A stretch of DNA of 64,000 nucleotides from Chitinibacter sp. FCG-7 (GCF_040047665.1 NZ_CP157355.1:2728001-2792000); one strand, 5' to 3'; positions 30,588 to 39,976 are shown, numbered from the stretch's first letter. The notes: generated by a model not told the origin, from the letters alone. Translations and numbers: made by a program.

Positions 30588-31127
30588 TTAAGCCTTGATT
30601 TTGTTTGACCAGGCAGCCAGCGCAATCAATTGGGCGCGAATATTGTCGCGGATTTTCTCGTCAGTCACATTGCCATCACCATCAAAGCCACCGGCAAATG
30701 CATTGGCAAAAACCTCGGGTTTGTTCAAGGGGTGAAGGTCGACAAATACACACACCTGCCGTAAATGATACTGCGCTCTTGATGTTCCCATTCCACCGCC
30801 AGAGCCCATCAATGCGGCGGCCTTGCCGCCTAGAATATGATTGTTTTCTGCACGTGACGCCCAGTCGATGGCGTTTTTCAGTGCCGGTGAAATCGAGTAA
30901 TTATATTCAGGGCCGCCCAGGATAAACGCATCAGCAGCGGCCATCTGTGTGAGCAAAGTCTTGACTGCCGCAGGTGGCTCGGTGATATCGGCATTGTAAA
31001 AAGGGATAGCTGACAAATCGGCAATCTCAATCTCCATGCCTTCAGGCGCATTGGCTTGCGCGCAGCGCAGCATGCCTTTGTTCGTCGATTTCTCACGCAG
31101 GCTACCGCAGATGGCCAGAACTTTCAT
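30588..31127 (-). CDS. NADPH-dependent FMN reductase family protein
   Basis: 179 residues from ATG 31127 (AGGAAA eight bases upstream). It has the flavodoxin-like start KVLAICGSLREKSTN, a central GGPEYNYSISPALKNAIDW motif and a GSGGGMGTSRAQYHLRQ segment, as in ChrR/SsuE-like quinone or chromate reductases. It reduces FMN and probably quinones; the true substrate is not visible. Its stop lies next to the IS1595 element. Confidence 0.9.
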   Translation of the reverse strand: MKVLAICGSLREKSTNKGMLRCAQANAPEGMEIEIADLSAIPFYNADITEPPAAVKTLLTQMAAADAFILGGPEYNYSISPALKNAIDWASRAENNHILGGKAAALMGSGGGMGTSRAQYHLRQVCVFVDLHPLNKPEVFANAFAGGFDGDGNVTDEKIRDNIRAQLIALAAWSNKIKA

Positions 31128-31213
31128 GATGTGTGTTTCCTGTTGGGTTAAAAGCCTGTTTAGCTTAGCTTCAAGTGCTGCCGCAGCAAAGTGCAATTCT
31201 TTGCCCGACTTGT

Positions 31214-31957
31214 TCAGTTTTTCTGCGCAAGCCAGGCGGTCAATTGATCCAGTACCCACTCTGGCGCGTCCAGCGGCAGATCATGTCCGGCATAAGGATG
31301 GGTTTTCAGCGGGCATTGCCAAGCCCGAGCGATGCTGGCAGAGCAAGCAGGATCGACAAGCCGGTCTTGCGCGCTATTGAGCAGTAATGTCGGGACTGAG
31401 GGAGGGGAGCGATCGCCGCGGTACTGGCTGGCGGCCCATAATTGCCGAAGCACATTGGTAAAGTAAGCTGGGCATTCTTTGGCGTATTGCTGCCACGCAC
31501 TTAATGCCGCTGCGTCGCGCTGATTACTGCATAAATCAAAAATGACGCGTTCGCGCTCAGTCGGCCCCAGCAAGGCCAGCGCCACCAGCCGGTGCCAGTT
31601 GCGCGCTCGCAAGCGTTGATGAGCAGGGTTAAAGGCCGCCAGGCTGGTGTTGATGAGCGTGCAGCTGGCCACATCCACAGGGCGCAATCGTACCCATTCC
31701 AGTGCGGCCATAGCGCCCATCGAAATCGCGATCACATGGTATGGCTGGCTAGCCCTTTGCTGAATGAGGGTTTGCTGGCAATACCCTGCCATTTCTTTGA
31801 TGCTGTTCAGGCTTTTTTGCCGATAGAGTGAGCCATTGCCCGGCCATTCAAGGCCGATCACCCGATCATCCGGGAAGCGTGTTTGCAATTGCTGCGGAAA
31901 ATCGCCCCAGTGGCGAGTTTCCCGCATGAGCCCGCGTAGCAAGATCCATGTACTCAT
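31214..31957 (-). CDS. Alpha/beta-fold hydrolase
   Basis: 247 residues with the AISMG nucleophile elbow (a G-x-S-x-G variant with Ala first), the acid in LLLNSAQDRLVDP and the catalytic His in YAGHDLPLDAPEWV. The oxyanion segment near residue 7 (LLRGLMRETRHWGDF) is typical. No signal peptide. Its ATG overlaps the stop of the M14 peptidase gene by four bases, so the two are translationally coupled. Substrate unknown. Confidence 0.87.
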   Translation of the reverse strand: MSTWILLRGLMRETRHWGDFPQQLQTRFPDDRVIGLEWPGNGSLYRQKSLNSIKEMAGYCQQTLIQQRASQPYHVIAISMGAMAALEWVRLRPVDVASCTLINTSLAAFNPAHQRLRARNWHRLVALALLGPTERERVIFDLCSNQRDAAALSAWQQYAKECPAYFTNVLRQLWAASQYRGDRSPPSVPTLLLNSAQDRLVDPACSASIARAWQCPLKTHPYAGHDLPLDAPEWVLDQLTAWLAQKN

Positions 31958-32964
31958 TGGCGATACCAGTGTTGAAGTGCCTGTTGCTGCAATTGTGCCC
32001 GGTTTGCCTGCTGCGGTAGCCAGCGGCCTGCATCATGGACGGCCCGCATCATGAATTCAAACAGCAGCAGATGTTTGCGCAGCACCCTTTGTTCCCGATG
32101 TGGAACGACCGGATTAAACAGCCCACCGAGCGAGAAAAGCTGGCGCGGATTTTTTTTGATCCAGAGCCAGGAGCCGAGTTCGAGAGTGAGCGGCAAAAAC
32201 ACCCGCTCGCTGTGCAGTAATTGCTGCTGATACAGATGATCCCAGATATCGCCGTGCGTAATGTATTGCCTAGATTGTGGCTCAATTAGATACGGATGAT
32301 GGGGGTAGCTTTCCTGAAACAGCTGGCTGAGCGCATAAATTTCCGCCAGATGCGGAATCGGTTGCTGGGTATGGGCATAGGGAAACCATAATCGGTCCCG
32401 CAAGCCAAAGCCGGAATGGCAATCGAGGGCGATACTGAGCGGGCTTTGGAATAATTGCTCGGCCACAAATTGGCATAAAGCTTGGTTTTCCTTGGCCATC
32501 GGGGCATTTATCTCGCCACGATACCAGGGCAGGTGTCGGCTGATGCGGTGCCCGCCCAACAGAAACGGAACACGCTGACCAGCCTCAACAGGTGCGTTCC
32601 GCATTAGATCAACGCCGTGCGCGTTGCTGCGCCAGCCTTTGGCCATACCAGCTGGATTGAGTAGCGGCATAAATACGAGACGCATGTTTTGCAGTTTGTA
32701 ATGCAAGCTGCTATCCCAGCGCATACGCACAAACAGGCTGCCCAGCAGTGCCAGTAAAATTTGGCAGCCTATCCGTTCCAGCCCATGGATGCCGCCAAAA
32801 AAGCCTAAGACGGCAGCGTTGCTGGATGGATTACCCATGCTCAGGCTGTAGATCGGATATGTCCCTTGTGTCGCCTGAACCTGCCCGTGGGTCTGCACGG
32901 TGACTTCTGCCGGAGCTTGCGCTATCAGCTCTTCCAGCTGTTGTAATTCTGGTAGCGTGTGCAT
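31954..32964 (-). CDS. M14-family zinc carboxypeptidase-like protein
   Basis: 336 residues. Zinc ligands appear as HGLE in FFGGIHGLERIG (HxxE) and His in ALDCHSGFG; a candidate catalytic Glu lies in LTLELGSW. NPAGMAKGWRSNAHGVDLMRN matches the substrate-binding arginine region of the family. No signal peptide is seen, so it is probably cytoplasmic. It may process short peptides; co-translation with the hydrolase suggests a shared catabolic role, which is inference. Confidence 0.85.
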   Translation of the reverse strand: MHTLPELQQLEELIAQAPAEVTVQTHGQVQATQGTYPIYSLSMGNPSSNAAVLGFFGGIHGLERIGCQILLALLGSLFVRMRWDSSLHYKLQNMRLVFMPLLNPAGMAKGWRSNAHGVDLMRNAPVEAGQRVPFLLGGHRISRHLPWYRGEINAPMAKENQALCQFVAEQLFQSPLSIALDCHSGFGLRDRLWFPYAHTQQPIPHLAEIYALSQLFQESYPHHPYLIEPQSRQYITHGDIWDHLYQQQLLHSERVFLPLTLELGSWLWIKKNPRQLFSLGGLFNPVVPHREQRVLRKHLLLFEFMMRAVHDAGRWLPQQANRAQLQQQALQHWYRQ

Positions 32965-33123
32965 ACCTTGCCCTTGATGCCATTTGCCAAACTATAGGTG
33001 AGGCATGTCAGACTTATGTTACAAGTTATCGCTGCAGTGCTATTGCCTATGCGGATTTTACCGATTGCATTCGGGGGATAGAGCAGGCTGAATGGGAGGC
33101 AATTAACCAAGGGTTTTTAATCA

Positions 33124-34203
33124 ATGACGGTCCATGTTTCTCTGTTAAAGACGGCGGCAGATCGACAAATCGGATGTTTGGCTTTGAGTGCGCCAGAGCG
33201 GATTAATGCCCAGAATCTGGCCATGGTCAGGCAAATGGCGGCCGCCTTGGTGGCATGGGAGCAAGACGAGCGGGTGGTTGCCGTGGTTTTACTCGGCGCG
33301 GGGGAGCGCGGATTTTGTGCTGGTGGTGATTTGAAGTCTTTGCACCAGGCCATGAGTGAGCCAGCGCAGATTGCACAGGGTGATGCTTTTTTTGCCGAAG
33401 AATACCGCTTATGCCAAACGATCAGGGAATGGCGCAAGCCGATTCTGGCTTGGGGGCACGGCATTGTGATGGGCGGTGGCTGGGGTTTATTTGCTGCAGC
33501 CAGCCACCGGGTGCTCACTGAATCGAGCCGCTTGGCAATGCCGGAAACCGGTATTGGCCTGTTTCCCGATGTGGCCGCCAGTTGGTGGTTGCCACAATTG
33601 CAGGGCGTTGGGCGCTTTCTGGCGCTGAGCGGTGCAGCGCTCAATGCGGCAGATGCGTTGCACTTGGGGGCAGCCGACTGGGTTTGCCACGATGCGCAGC
33701 GCCATACTATCTTGCTGGCTATGGCCAATTTGCCCTGGTCTGCAGAGGCTGATAGGGATGCATTGCTGCTAAGCGACTTTCTGGACCAGCAGTTGTCCCC
33801 CGATTTACCGCAAGCCAATCTGATTCCGTATCAAGAGCAGATTAGCCGTTTTTGCGAGGGCAGTTTTGCTGCTGCGATTGACGGCTTGCTCGCCTTGGCT
33901 AATACCGGACAGAGCAGTTATTTGCAACATGCCGCACAACGTTTGGCTGCCGCCTCGCCAACGTCGCTCTATCTGAGCTGGGTTCTGCAGCAGCGTTGCG
34001 AAACATTGAGTTTGGCGCAAACTGTTGAGCTGGAAACCAGAATGGCTGCGTGCGCTTTACGCTACGGCGATTTTAAAGAAGGGATTTATTGCACCCTGTT
34101 TGACCGTCAGCAACAGCCCCGCTGGCGTGAAGCTTCCTATGCAAATTTGGATATAACGGTGATTGAAGCCCATTTTGTGCCGTTATCTGAACAACCGGGT
34201 TGA
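33124..34203 (+). CDS. Enoyl-CoA hydratase/isomerase family, probable 3-hydroxyisobutyryl-CoA hydrolase
   Basis: 359 residues, longer than simple crotonases and matching the 3-hydroxyisobutyryl-CoA hydrolase branch. It has the oxyanion segments GFCAGGDLKSLH (about 64-75) and GIVMGGGWGLF (about 113-123), and the catalytic PETGIGLFPDVAASWWLPQL stretch with Glu and Asp. It would hydrolyse 3-hydroxyisobutyryl-CoA in valine breakdown. No other valine-pathway gene is adjacent, so the substrate is inferred from the family. Confidence 0.85.
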   Translation: MTVHVSLLKTAADRQIGCLALSAPERINAQNLAMVRQMAAALVAWEQDERVVAVVLLGAGERGFCAGGDLKSLHQAMSEPAQIAQGDAFFAEEYRLCQTIREWRKPILAWGHGIVMGGGWGLFAAASHRVLTESSRLAMPETGIGLFPDVAASWWLPQLQGVGRFLALSGAALNAADALHLGAADWVCHDAQRHTILLAMANLPWSAEADRDALLLSDFLDQQLSPDLPQANLIPYQEQISRFCEGSFAAAIDGLLALANTGQSSYLQHAAQRLAAASPTSLYLSWVLQQRCETLSLAQTVELETRMAACALRYGDFKEGIYCTLFDRQQQPRWREASYANLDITVIEAHFVPLSEQPG

Positions 34204-34315
34204 GAAAAGCACATGACTTGCAAACTTTACTTGAAACTTTTTGTGTTTCACCGCATCTTATCGCGTACGGATAGACGCATTAGCGTCGATTGAATAAGAC
34301 TAGGAGAGCCTGATC

Positions 34316-34996
34316 ATGCAATACAATACTGCAACGTACGGGAGCGCGACACTGTCGGCGGAACGCAACCGCGTGCTGCGCAATACTTATTTCTTGCTGG
34401 CACTATCAATGCTGCCCACTGCAGCTGGCGCGATGCTTGGTATTTCAATGAAATTTGCGATGGGCTCATGGATGGGGCTGATCGTTTTTCTGGGCGTCAG
34501 CTTTGGTGCTTTTTACGCCATTGAGAAAACCAAAGAATCGGGTGCAGGTGTGGCTATTTTGCTGGCTTACACCGGTTTTATGGGTTTATGGCTAAGCCAG
34601 ATTTTGCAATCAGCACTGAAGTTCAGTAATGGTGCGCAATTAATCGGGATTGCAGCGGTAGGCACTGCGGCCATTTTCTTTACGCTGGCAAGTATTGCGA
34701 CGGTGACCAAGAAAGATTTTTCTTTCATGGGTAAATTTTTGATGATTGGTCTGGTGCTGGTGCTGCTGGCGGCTGTTGCAAATGTCTTTTTTGCCATTCC
34801 AGCACTGTCATTAACGATCTCTGCAGTTGCGATTTTGCTCTTTTCAGGCTTTATCCTGTACGACGTGAGTCGTATTGTGAATGGCGGTGAAACCAACTAT
34901 ATCTCTGCCACTTTGAGCCTGTATTTGAACATTTATAATCTGTTTACCAGCTTGCTACATTTGCTGATGGCATTCTCTGGCAATAGCCGTGATTGA
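34316..34996 (+). CDS. Bax inhibitor-1/YccA family membrane protein
   Basis: 226 residues with seven hydrophobic helices and the UPF0005 signature near the C-terminus (FSGFILYDVSRIVNGGETNYISATLSLYLNIYNLF region). In E. coli YccA modulates FtsH proteolysis; related proteins leak calcium. AGGAGA lies before the ATG. A strong terminator follows. Confidence 0.93.
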   Translation: MQYNTATYGSATLSAERNRVLRNTYFLLALSMLPTAAGAMLGISMKFAMGSWMGLIVFLGVSFGAFYAIEKTKESGAGVAILLAYTGFMGLWLSQILQSALKFSNGAQLIGIAAVGTAAIFFTLASIATVTKKDFSFMGKFLMIGLVLVLLAAVANVFFAIPALSLTISAVAILLFSGFILYDVSRIVNGGETNYISATLSLYLNIYNLFTSLLHLLMAFSGNSRD

Positions 34997-35016
34997 TTAA
35001 AAATCACTGTTGTAAT

Positions 35017-35053
35017 AAAAAAACCGCAGTTCTTGAATGACTGCGGTTTTTTT
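35017..35053. terminator. Terminator after the YccA-family gene
   Basis: Stem AACCGCAGT/ACTGCGGTT with a nine-base loop and flanking A and T runs, between convergent genes. Confidence 0.9.
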
Positions 35054-35071
35054 ATTTCCTCTCTGCCTGCT

Positions 35072-35506
35072 TTAAACCCTGACAGCAGGTGGCGCTAGAG
35101 TGCAGCTCACTCCTTGCAAAGGTGCAGCCATCATGTCCAGCTGCTCCCATGTGTGTTTGCATAGCAGGCAGGGTTGCAGATTCACCAGATACTGCGCAGC
35201 TTCTTCTACCGAGCAGTGCCCCAGAGGCTGGATGAACTGTTGAATGAAAAAAATGCGGTTGATGCCTTCAATCTGCGGCAGCAAGGACCTGAGCAGCTCG
35301 ATCGGGATGTCCCGCGCTAGATACCAGTGATGATCATGTACAATCAGCGCATTGAAATGTGAGCCCCAGGCGAGGCCTTTTACAATGTTTTGCGGCGAAA
35401 CGGCCAGTATGCTGCAGACCATTTCCGGCTCATGGATCAAGGCATTGAGTTGCACCAATGTGCGCGCTATCTGGCTGTGCTGTAGTTCAATCAGATTGGG
35501 TTTCAC
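35072..35506 (-). CDS. Hypothetical protein with CxxC motif
   Basis: 144 residues, no signal peptide or helix. A CLLCKHTWEQL motif near residue 113 and paired histidines (VHDHHWYLARDIPIELL) are the only recognisable features; they could bind a metal, but that is speculation. Codon use is like its neighbours. It is convergent with the YccA-family gene and divergent from the Nudix gene. No family recognised. Confidence 0.7.
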   Translation of the reverse strand: MKPNLIELQHSQIARTLVQLNALIHEPEMVCSILAVSPQNIVKGLAWGSHFNALIVHDHHWYLARDIPIELLRSLLPQIEGINRIFFIQQFIQPLGHCSVEEAAQYLVNLQPCLLCKHTWEQLDMMAAPLQGVSCTLAPPAVRV

Positions 35507-35595
35507 GGCAGGGCTTAGTGATGAAATCAGACCTTTGAATTCTTATTGAAAGCAATGGTAAAGCAAGTAATAAACTGTGGATTAATTGACAAACG

Positions 35596-36540
35596 ATGAA
35601 TGAAAGAAAAGTAACCCGGGTGGCTGCAGGTATTTTGCAGCAAGCAGACGGACAGTTTTTGCTTGCCAGCCGACCCGCTGGCAAGCCGTATGCCGGTTAT
35701 TGGGAGTTTCCCGGCGGCAAGCTGGAGCAGGGTGAAACCCCCTTGGCCGCGCTGCAGCGTGAGCTATTTGAAGAATTGGGCATCGAGGTACTGCAAGCCA
35801 GGCCTTGGTTATGCCAGCGCTTTGACTATCCGCATGCACTGGTTGAGTTGTATTTTTATCGCGTTACCGCATGGTCTGGGGAGATTGTCTCGCATGAGGG
35901 GCAGGAGTTTGCCTGGCAAAGTGCAGGCCAACTGAATGTATCGCCGATTTTGCCGGCCAATGGCCCTATTTTGCGCGGATTAAGCCTGAACGACACGTTA
36001 ATCTTCTCGCCTGCTGGCCTGATTGATGATGCAGAGCTGATTCGCAAAATGGCGGCTTACTGGCAAGCTGGCCCAGCCTGGTTGGTGCTGCGCGAACCTC
36101 AACGCACTATGGATGACTATGCCCAGCTGTGTCAGCAACTGGCGCAGTTGCCACGCCCGCATGGTGGCAAATTGGTCGGTCATGGTGATCTTAGCCATTT
36201 GTGCACTTTGGCGCTCGATGGTGTCCACCTGACTTCACGCCAGTTAATGGCACTGAATGGGCGCCCAGATGGTTTTGATTGGGTCGGTGCGTCTACTCAT
36301 CACCTTGAAGAGCTGCGATATGCCAATGCCTTGGGACTAGATTACACCGTTCTAGGGCACGTGGCGGCGAGCAATAGCCATCCGGCAGAGCCACCTTTGG
36401 GTTGGGCGCAGTTTGCCCAGTTACTTGAGCAAGGATGGTCCAGCCCGTGTTATGCGATTGGTGGTCAAAGTTTGGCCACTTTGGCTCAGGCTCAGGCGTT
36501 GGGAGCGCAAGGGGTCGCCATCTTGAGTGCGGCATGGTGA
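35596..36540 (+). CDS. mutT: MutT-like Nudix hydrolase fused to a ThiE-like domain
   Basis: 314 residues. Nudix domain at about 1-130 with a complete box GGKLEQGETPLAALQRELFEELGIEV (written from its GX5EX7REUXEEXGU positions near 37-62). Residues about 140-310 form a thiamine-phosphate-synthase-like TIM barrel (LVLREPQRTMDDYAQL, GVHLTSRQLM, YTVLGHVAASNSHP, GVAILSAAW). This two-domain form is common in proteobacteria; the Nudix part sanitises 8-oxo-dGTP, while the barrel's role is unclear. The gene ends overlapping the next start. Confidence 0.92.
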   Translation: MNERKVTRVAAGILQQADGQFLLASRPAGKPYAGYWEFPGGKLEQGETPLAALQRELFEELGIEVLQARPWLCQRFDYPHALVELYFYRVTAWSGEIVSHEGQEFAWQSAGQLNVSPILPANGPILRGLSLNDTLIFSPAGLIDDAELIRKMAAYWQAGPAWLVLREPQRTMDDYAQLCQQLAQLPRPHGGKLVGHGDLSHLCTLALDGVHLTSRQLMALNGRPDGFDWVGASTHHLEELRYANALGLDYTVLGHVAASNSHPAEPPLGWAQFAQLLEQGWSSPCYAIGGQSLATLAQAQALGAQGVAILSAAW

Positions 36541-36965
36541 GCAAAAAAAAACATCTGCTCGCCGGATTCGTGCTGTTAATTTTGCTTGGATTAGGGCTTT
36601 GGGCTGCAAACTGGCAGGGTGCAAAACCTCACTTAATACACCAAGTGGCGTGTCCAAATCTGCAGCAAGCCTGCCAGTTTGTGATTGGCAATGAAACCTA
36701 TGTCATTCGCGCCAATCAAGCCATTAGTACAACCAAGCCATTTCAGGTATTGCTCAGTGCCAAGGCTGGGCGGGTACGCGGACGCTGGGAAATGCTAGGG
36801 ATGGCAATGGGGCCAAATGAATATCGCTTTCAATCGGCCGATGGCCTCAACTGGCAAGCCAATATGGCATTACCGCTGTGCACCGAGGCCAGGCATGACT
36901 GGTTGCTTGTGTTAGAGATTGATCAAAGCACCGTGCAGATCAAGACCTCATCAAAAATCAACTAA
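36534..36965 (+). CDS. Hypothetical membrane-anchored protein
   Basis: 143 residues. After three lysines a single N-terminal helix (about 7-25) anchors a periplasmic domain containing CPNLQQACQFVIGN, with two cysteines that could form a disulphide, and a third cysteine in ALPLCTEARHD. The start ATG at 36534 overlaps the end of the mutT-like gene by seven bases, so coupling is likely. No family was recognised. Confidence 0.75.
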   Translation: MVSKKKHLLAGFVLLILLGLGLWAANWQGAKPHLIHQVACPNLQQACQFVIGNETYVIRANQAISTTKPFQVLLSAKAGRVRGRWEMLGMAMGPNEYRFQSADGLNWQANMALPLCTEARHDWLLVLEIDQSTVQIKTSSKIN

Positions 36966-37012
36966 GATACTGATACGGTTTAAATCTGCGGTGTTGAAAC
37001 GGAATAGTCAGA

Positions 37013-37486
37013 ATGAAAAAAATATCCTTGAGTTTGCTGCTGCTTGCACTTGCAATTAATCCGGCTTTGGCGACCAAAGTTTATCAATGGCGCGATGCCG
37101 AAGGCCGCGTTTTTTATTCTGATCAGCCGCCGCCAGTCTCCGGGGTTAAGGAGCGAAGCATTCGGCCCAATACCATCGGCAATGCCAGTCAGGTACAGGC
37201 CAAGCCCGCAGTCGCCAAAGATGAGGTTGTCCTGTGGGTGAGTGCCAGCTGTGAGCCTGCGTGTAGCCAGGCTTTGGCGATTCTGGATTTGCGCCAAGTG
37301 CAGTATGAAGTGCGCAATGTCGATCCTACCAACGAAAAAACCATGCTGGCTTTTTTTACCGCCGTCGGCACCATGCAGGCAAGGCCGCCAGTACTAATTA
37401 TTGGTAAAGAAGTCCTTAAGGAATGGAATAGCCCGGTTTGGCAGGCCGCATTGAGCAAGGCTGGCTATCCTTTGCCAAGAAAATAG
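37013..37486 (+). CDS. DUF4124 plus glutaredoxin/thioredoxin-like secreted protein
   Basis: 157 residues: signal peptide (about 1-20, ending near ALA), a DUF4124 segment (KVYQWRDAEGRVFYSDQPPP), then a thioredoxin-fold-like part with SASCEPACSQALAIL (CxxxC instead of the usual CxxC) and a RPPVLIIGKEVL strand with the cis-proline position. Likely periplasmic. The altered spacing between cysteines makes redox activity uncertain. Confidence 0.8.
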   Translation: MKKISLSLLLLALAINPALATKVYQWRDAEGRVFYSDQPPPVSGVKERSIRPNTIGNASQVQAKPAVAKDEVVLWVSASCEPACSQALAILDLRQVQYEVRNVDPTNEKTMLAFFTAVGTMQARPPVLIIGKEVLKEWNSPVWQAALSKAGYPLPRK

Positions 37487-37676
37487 CAGCAATTTCCACT
37501 GGCGTTCGTGGTGTTTTGAGCGTGCAGCCAATCCCTGCATTGAGCTCTGTGGATTAGCAATATTCAGCCTGTCTTTATCTTCTGTTTATCGAGCTTGCCG
37601 CAGGCAGATTTAAGTTCTCTTGCAAGCGCAATCCTGCTGTTACAATTTGCCTCCGGATGACTGTCGAGCGACAACG

Positions 37677-38444
37677 ATGAAAATTGCAACCTGGAATGTG
37701 AACTCCCTGAAAGTACGCTTGGATCAGGTGCTGGAGTGGATGAACAATAACCCGGATCTGACGGCTTTGTGCCTGCAGGAAACCAAAATGGACGACCCGG
37801 TTTTTCCTGCCGAGGCGATTCGTGCCGCCGGTTTTGAAGTGGCCTTTGCCGGACAGAAAACCTATAACGGTGTGGCCATTATTGCCCGCTCGGCGATTGA
37901 AGATGTGGTGATCAATATCCCCGGTTTTGAAGATCCGCAAAAACGCGTGATCTCGGCGACGATTGATGGCGTGCGGCTGATTGGCGCTTACATTCCGAAT
38001 GGTCAGGATCTGGAGTCAGATAAATACCAGTACAAGCTGGCCTGGCTTGCTGCCCTGCATGGCTGGTTGGTGCAGGAGCTAGAAAGCTATCCGCAGCTGG
38101 CATTGCTGGGTGATTACAATATTGCACCCGAAGATCGTGATGTACATGACATCCGAAAATGGCAAGGTGGTGTATTAGTATCCCCGCCAGAACGCGCGGC
38201 ATTTCAGGGCTTGCAGGCTTTGGGGCTGATCGATGTGTTCCGGCAATTTGAGCAACCCGAGAAATCATTCAGCTGGTGGGATTACCGCGGCTTTTCTTTC
38301 AAGAAAAATGCCGGTCTGCGGATTGATCATATCCTGATGTCACCCGCACTGGCGGTACGCTGTAGCAGCTGCCAGATCGACGTTGAACCACGCAAGCATG
38401 AGCGTCCATCGGATCATACCCCTGTGATTGCTACTTTAGATTGA
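37677..38444 (+). CDS. xth: Exodeoxyribonuclease III
   Basis: 255 residues from ATG 37677, matching the canonical MKIATWNVNSLKVRL start. LCLQETKM (catalytic Glu), GAYIPNGQ, LLGDYNIAPEDRDVHD and the C-terminal RIDHILMSP...RPSDHTPV with the catalytic His are present. It acts as AP endonuclease and 3'-5' exonuclease in base-excision repair. Confidence 0.95.
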   Translation: MKIATWNVNSLKVRLDQVLEWMNNNPDLTALCLQETKMDDPVFPAEAIRAAGFEVAFAGQKTYNGVAIIARSAIEDVVINIPGFEDPQKRVISATIDGVRLIGAYIPNGQDLESDKYQYKLAWLAALHGWLVQELESYPQLALLGDYNIAPEDRDVHDIRKWQGGVLVSPPERAAFQGLQALGLIDVFRQFEQPEKSFSWWDYRGFSFKKNAGLRIDHILMSPALAVRCSSCQIDVEPRKHERPSDHTPVIATLD

Positions 38445-38452
38445 GCTAGAAA

Positions 38453-39121
38453 ATGGATAAAGCGAAATTACTTTCAGGCAGCAGCCTGTTTTGCCAACTC
38501 AGCTATCAAGAGCTGGCCGAACTGGCATTACATGCCCAATCGCGTCTGGTGCGCGCCAAGCAGGTGGTGCTGGCACAAGGCGAATTGAGTGACGAGATGT
38601 ATGCCGTCATTCATGGGCGGCTGAAGGTAATGCGCAGCAATTCGGAAGGGCGCGAGCTTACTCTGGCTATCCTGGAGGCCGGGGAAGTCTTTGGCGAGCT
38701 GGCCATGCTCGACGGCGGCCCCAGAACGGCGACCATTGAAGCGCTGGAAGATTGTGAATTGCTGGTGCTGCAACGCGCCATGGTCGATCAGTACCTGAAT
38801 GCGCACCCGCTGGTGATGCGCTCAATGATTCAAACGCTGTGCGAGCGTTTACGCAGCGCCGATGAGCTGGTACAAGACACGCTGTTTTTGCCTTTACCGC
38901 AGCGTCTGGCCAAAGTGCTGCGGCAGTTGGCACAAAACCATGGTGATGAAACCGCTGAAGGCATTCGTATTGACCTGAAGTTGACCCAGCAGGAGTTGGC
39001 CAACTTTGTCGGGGCGACGCGGGAAAGTGTCAATAAGCAGCTCAGCGCATGGGAATCTCAGCAGTGGTTGAGCATGCGCGGGGGGTATATCCTGATAAGT
39101 CACTTGAATAGCTTGCCATAA
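38453..39121 (+). CDS. Crp/Fnr-family transcriptional regulator
   Basis: 222 residues: a cyclic-nucleotide-binding fold (about 12-125) with GEVFGELAMLDGGPRTATIEAL, a long dimerisation helix, and a C-terminal winged helix with LTQQELANFVGATRESVNKQLSAW. Arginine and Glu in the GEL..RTAT segment are compatible with cyclic nucleotide binding. No N-terminal cysteine cluster, so not an FNR oxygen sensor. Begins 9 bases after xth. Confidence 0.9.
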   Translation: MDKAKLLSGSSLFCQLSYQELAELALHAQSRLVRAKQVVLAQGELSDEMYAVIHGRLKVMRSNSEGRELTLAILEAGEVFGELAMLDGGPRTATIEALEDCELLVLQRAMVDQYLNAHPLVMRSMIQTLCERLRSADELVQDTLFLPLPQRLAKVLRQLAQNHGDETAEGIRIDLKLTQQELANFVGATRESVNKQLSAWESQQWLSMRGGYILISHLNSLP

Positions 39122-39459
39122 GCCAATACCCGCTGTGGTATCTGGAGTTGTTGATTTGGGCAAACATTGATCATTATTGATTGCAAACTACAACGCACCT
39201 TTTCTCTTATCTGCAAACCCGGCATCCAGTGCCGGGTTTTTTTGCATCTGGATCGGTGCTCGATTGCAATGATTTGCCGATATTTTGCCGTTTGTCTGGA
39301 AAAATGATTGATTTTTACGCTGAATTATTCAATGTGTTGTAGTGCTGCAATTGATTGGCATTTGTATTTTCATCGAGTTGACTACATAAAAGTAAATCAT
39401 GCCTAATGACGTTAGTAAGTTAATGTACTAACCCAATTCAGGAATATAAGGAAATTATA
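39122..39459. promoter_or_regulatory. Intergenic region upstream of the YHS gene with terminator and palindrome
   Basis: About 340 bases. A terminator at 39215-39243 ends the xth-crp unit. Downstream is AT-rich promoter-like DNA with the palindrome GTTAGTA-N8-TACTAAC at 39411-39432, just upstream of the ribosome-binding site, a plausible operator. No gene seen. Confidence 0.5.
39215..39243 (+). terminator. Terminator after the Crp/Fnr gene
   Basis: Stem AAACCCGGCA/TGCCGGGTTT with a short loop and seven Ts. Confidence 0.9.
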
Positions 39460-39939
39460 ATGTTTCGTAAGAGTATGCTTGCTTCGTGCTTGGCATTGAG
39501 CTGCCTGTTGGCGGTCCCTGCGATGACTTTTGCATTTAATCCCAGCTCCAATTTGCCGGTGAATGTAGATGACAAAGGCATTGCTTTGCGCGGCTATGAT
39601 CCGATTTCTTACTTTTCCGGCAAACCGGCACAAGGCGACTCGGATTACAAATTCAGTTACGAGGGCGGCACGTATTACTTTGTTTCTAAAGCCAATTTGG
39701 AAAAATTCAAATCTAATCCAGCTCAGTATGCCCCGCGTTTTGGTGGTTTCTGCGCCCAAGCGGTAGCCAAGGAAAAGAAAGTTGATAGCGACCCGCTGTC
39801 GTACAAAATCGTTGATGGTTATCTGTTTCTGACGGCGAAAAGCGCTTACAAAGATTGGACTGTGAATGTGGATGGCTACGTCAAACAAGCCTACGTTCGC
39901 TGGCCAGACATTAAGAATGTGCCACCAAAAGGGCTATAA
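39460..39939 (+). CDS. Secreted YHS-domain protein
   Basis: 159 residues with an AT-rich leader and AAGGAA before the ATG. Signal peptide about 1-25 (ending TFA). The mature part has a YHS-type domain: ALRGYDPISYFSGKPAQGD, FSYEGGTYYFVSKANLEKFK, YAPRFGGFCAQAVAKEKKV. Such domains are thought to bind metals, but the function of these periplasmic versions is not established. Monocistronic, with its own terminator. Confidence 0.9.
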   Translation: MFRKSMLASCLALSCLLAVPAMTFAFNPSSNLPVNVDDKGIALRGYDPISYFSGKPAQGDSDYKFSYEGGTYYFVSKANLEKFKSNPAQYAPRFGGFCAQAVAKEKKVDSDPLSYKIVDGYLFLTAKSAYKDWTVNVDGYVKQAYVRWPDIKNVPPKGL

Positions 39940-39976
39940 TTGTCGCGGCTGTGACTAGGTTTTGTGCTTGCTGAAT

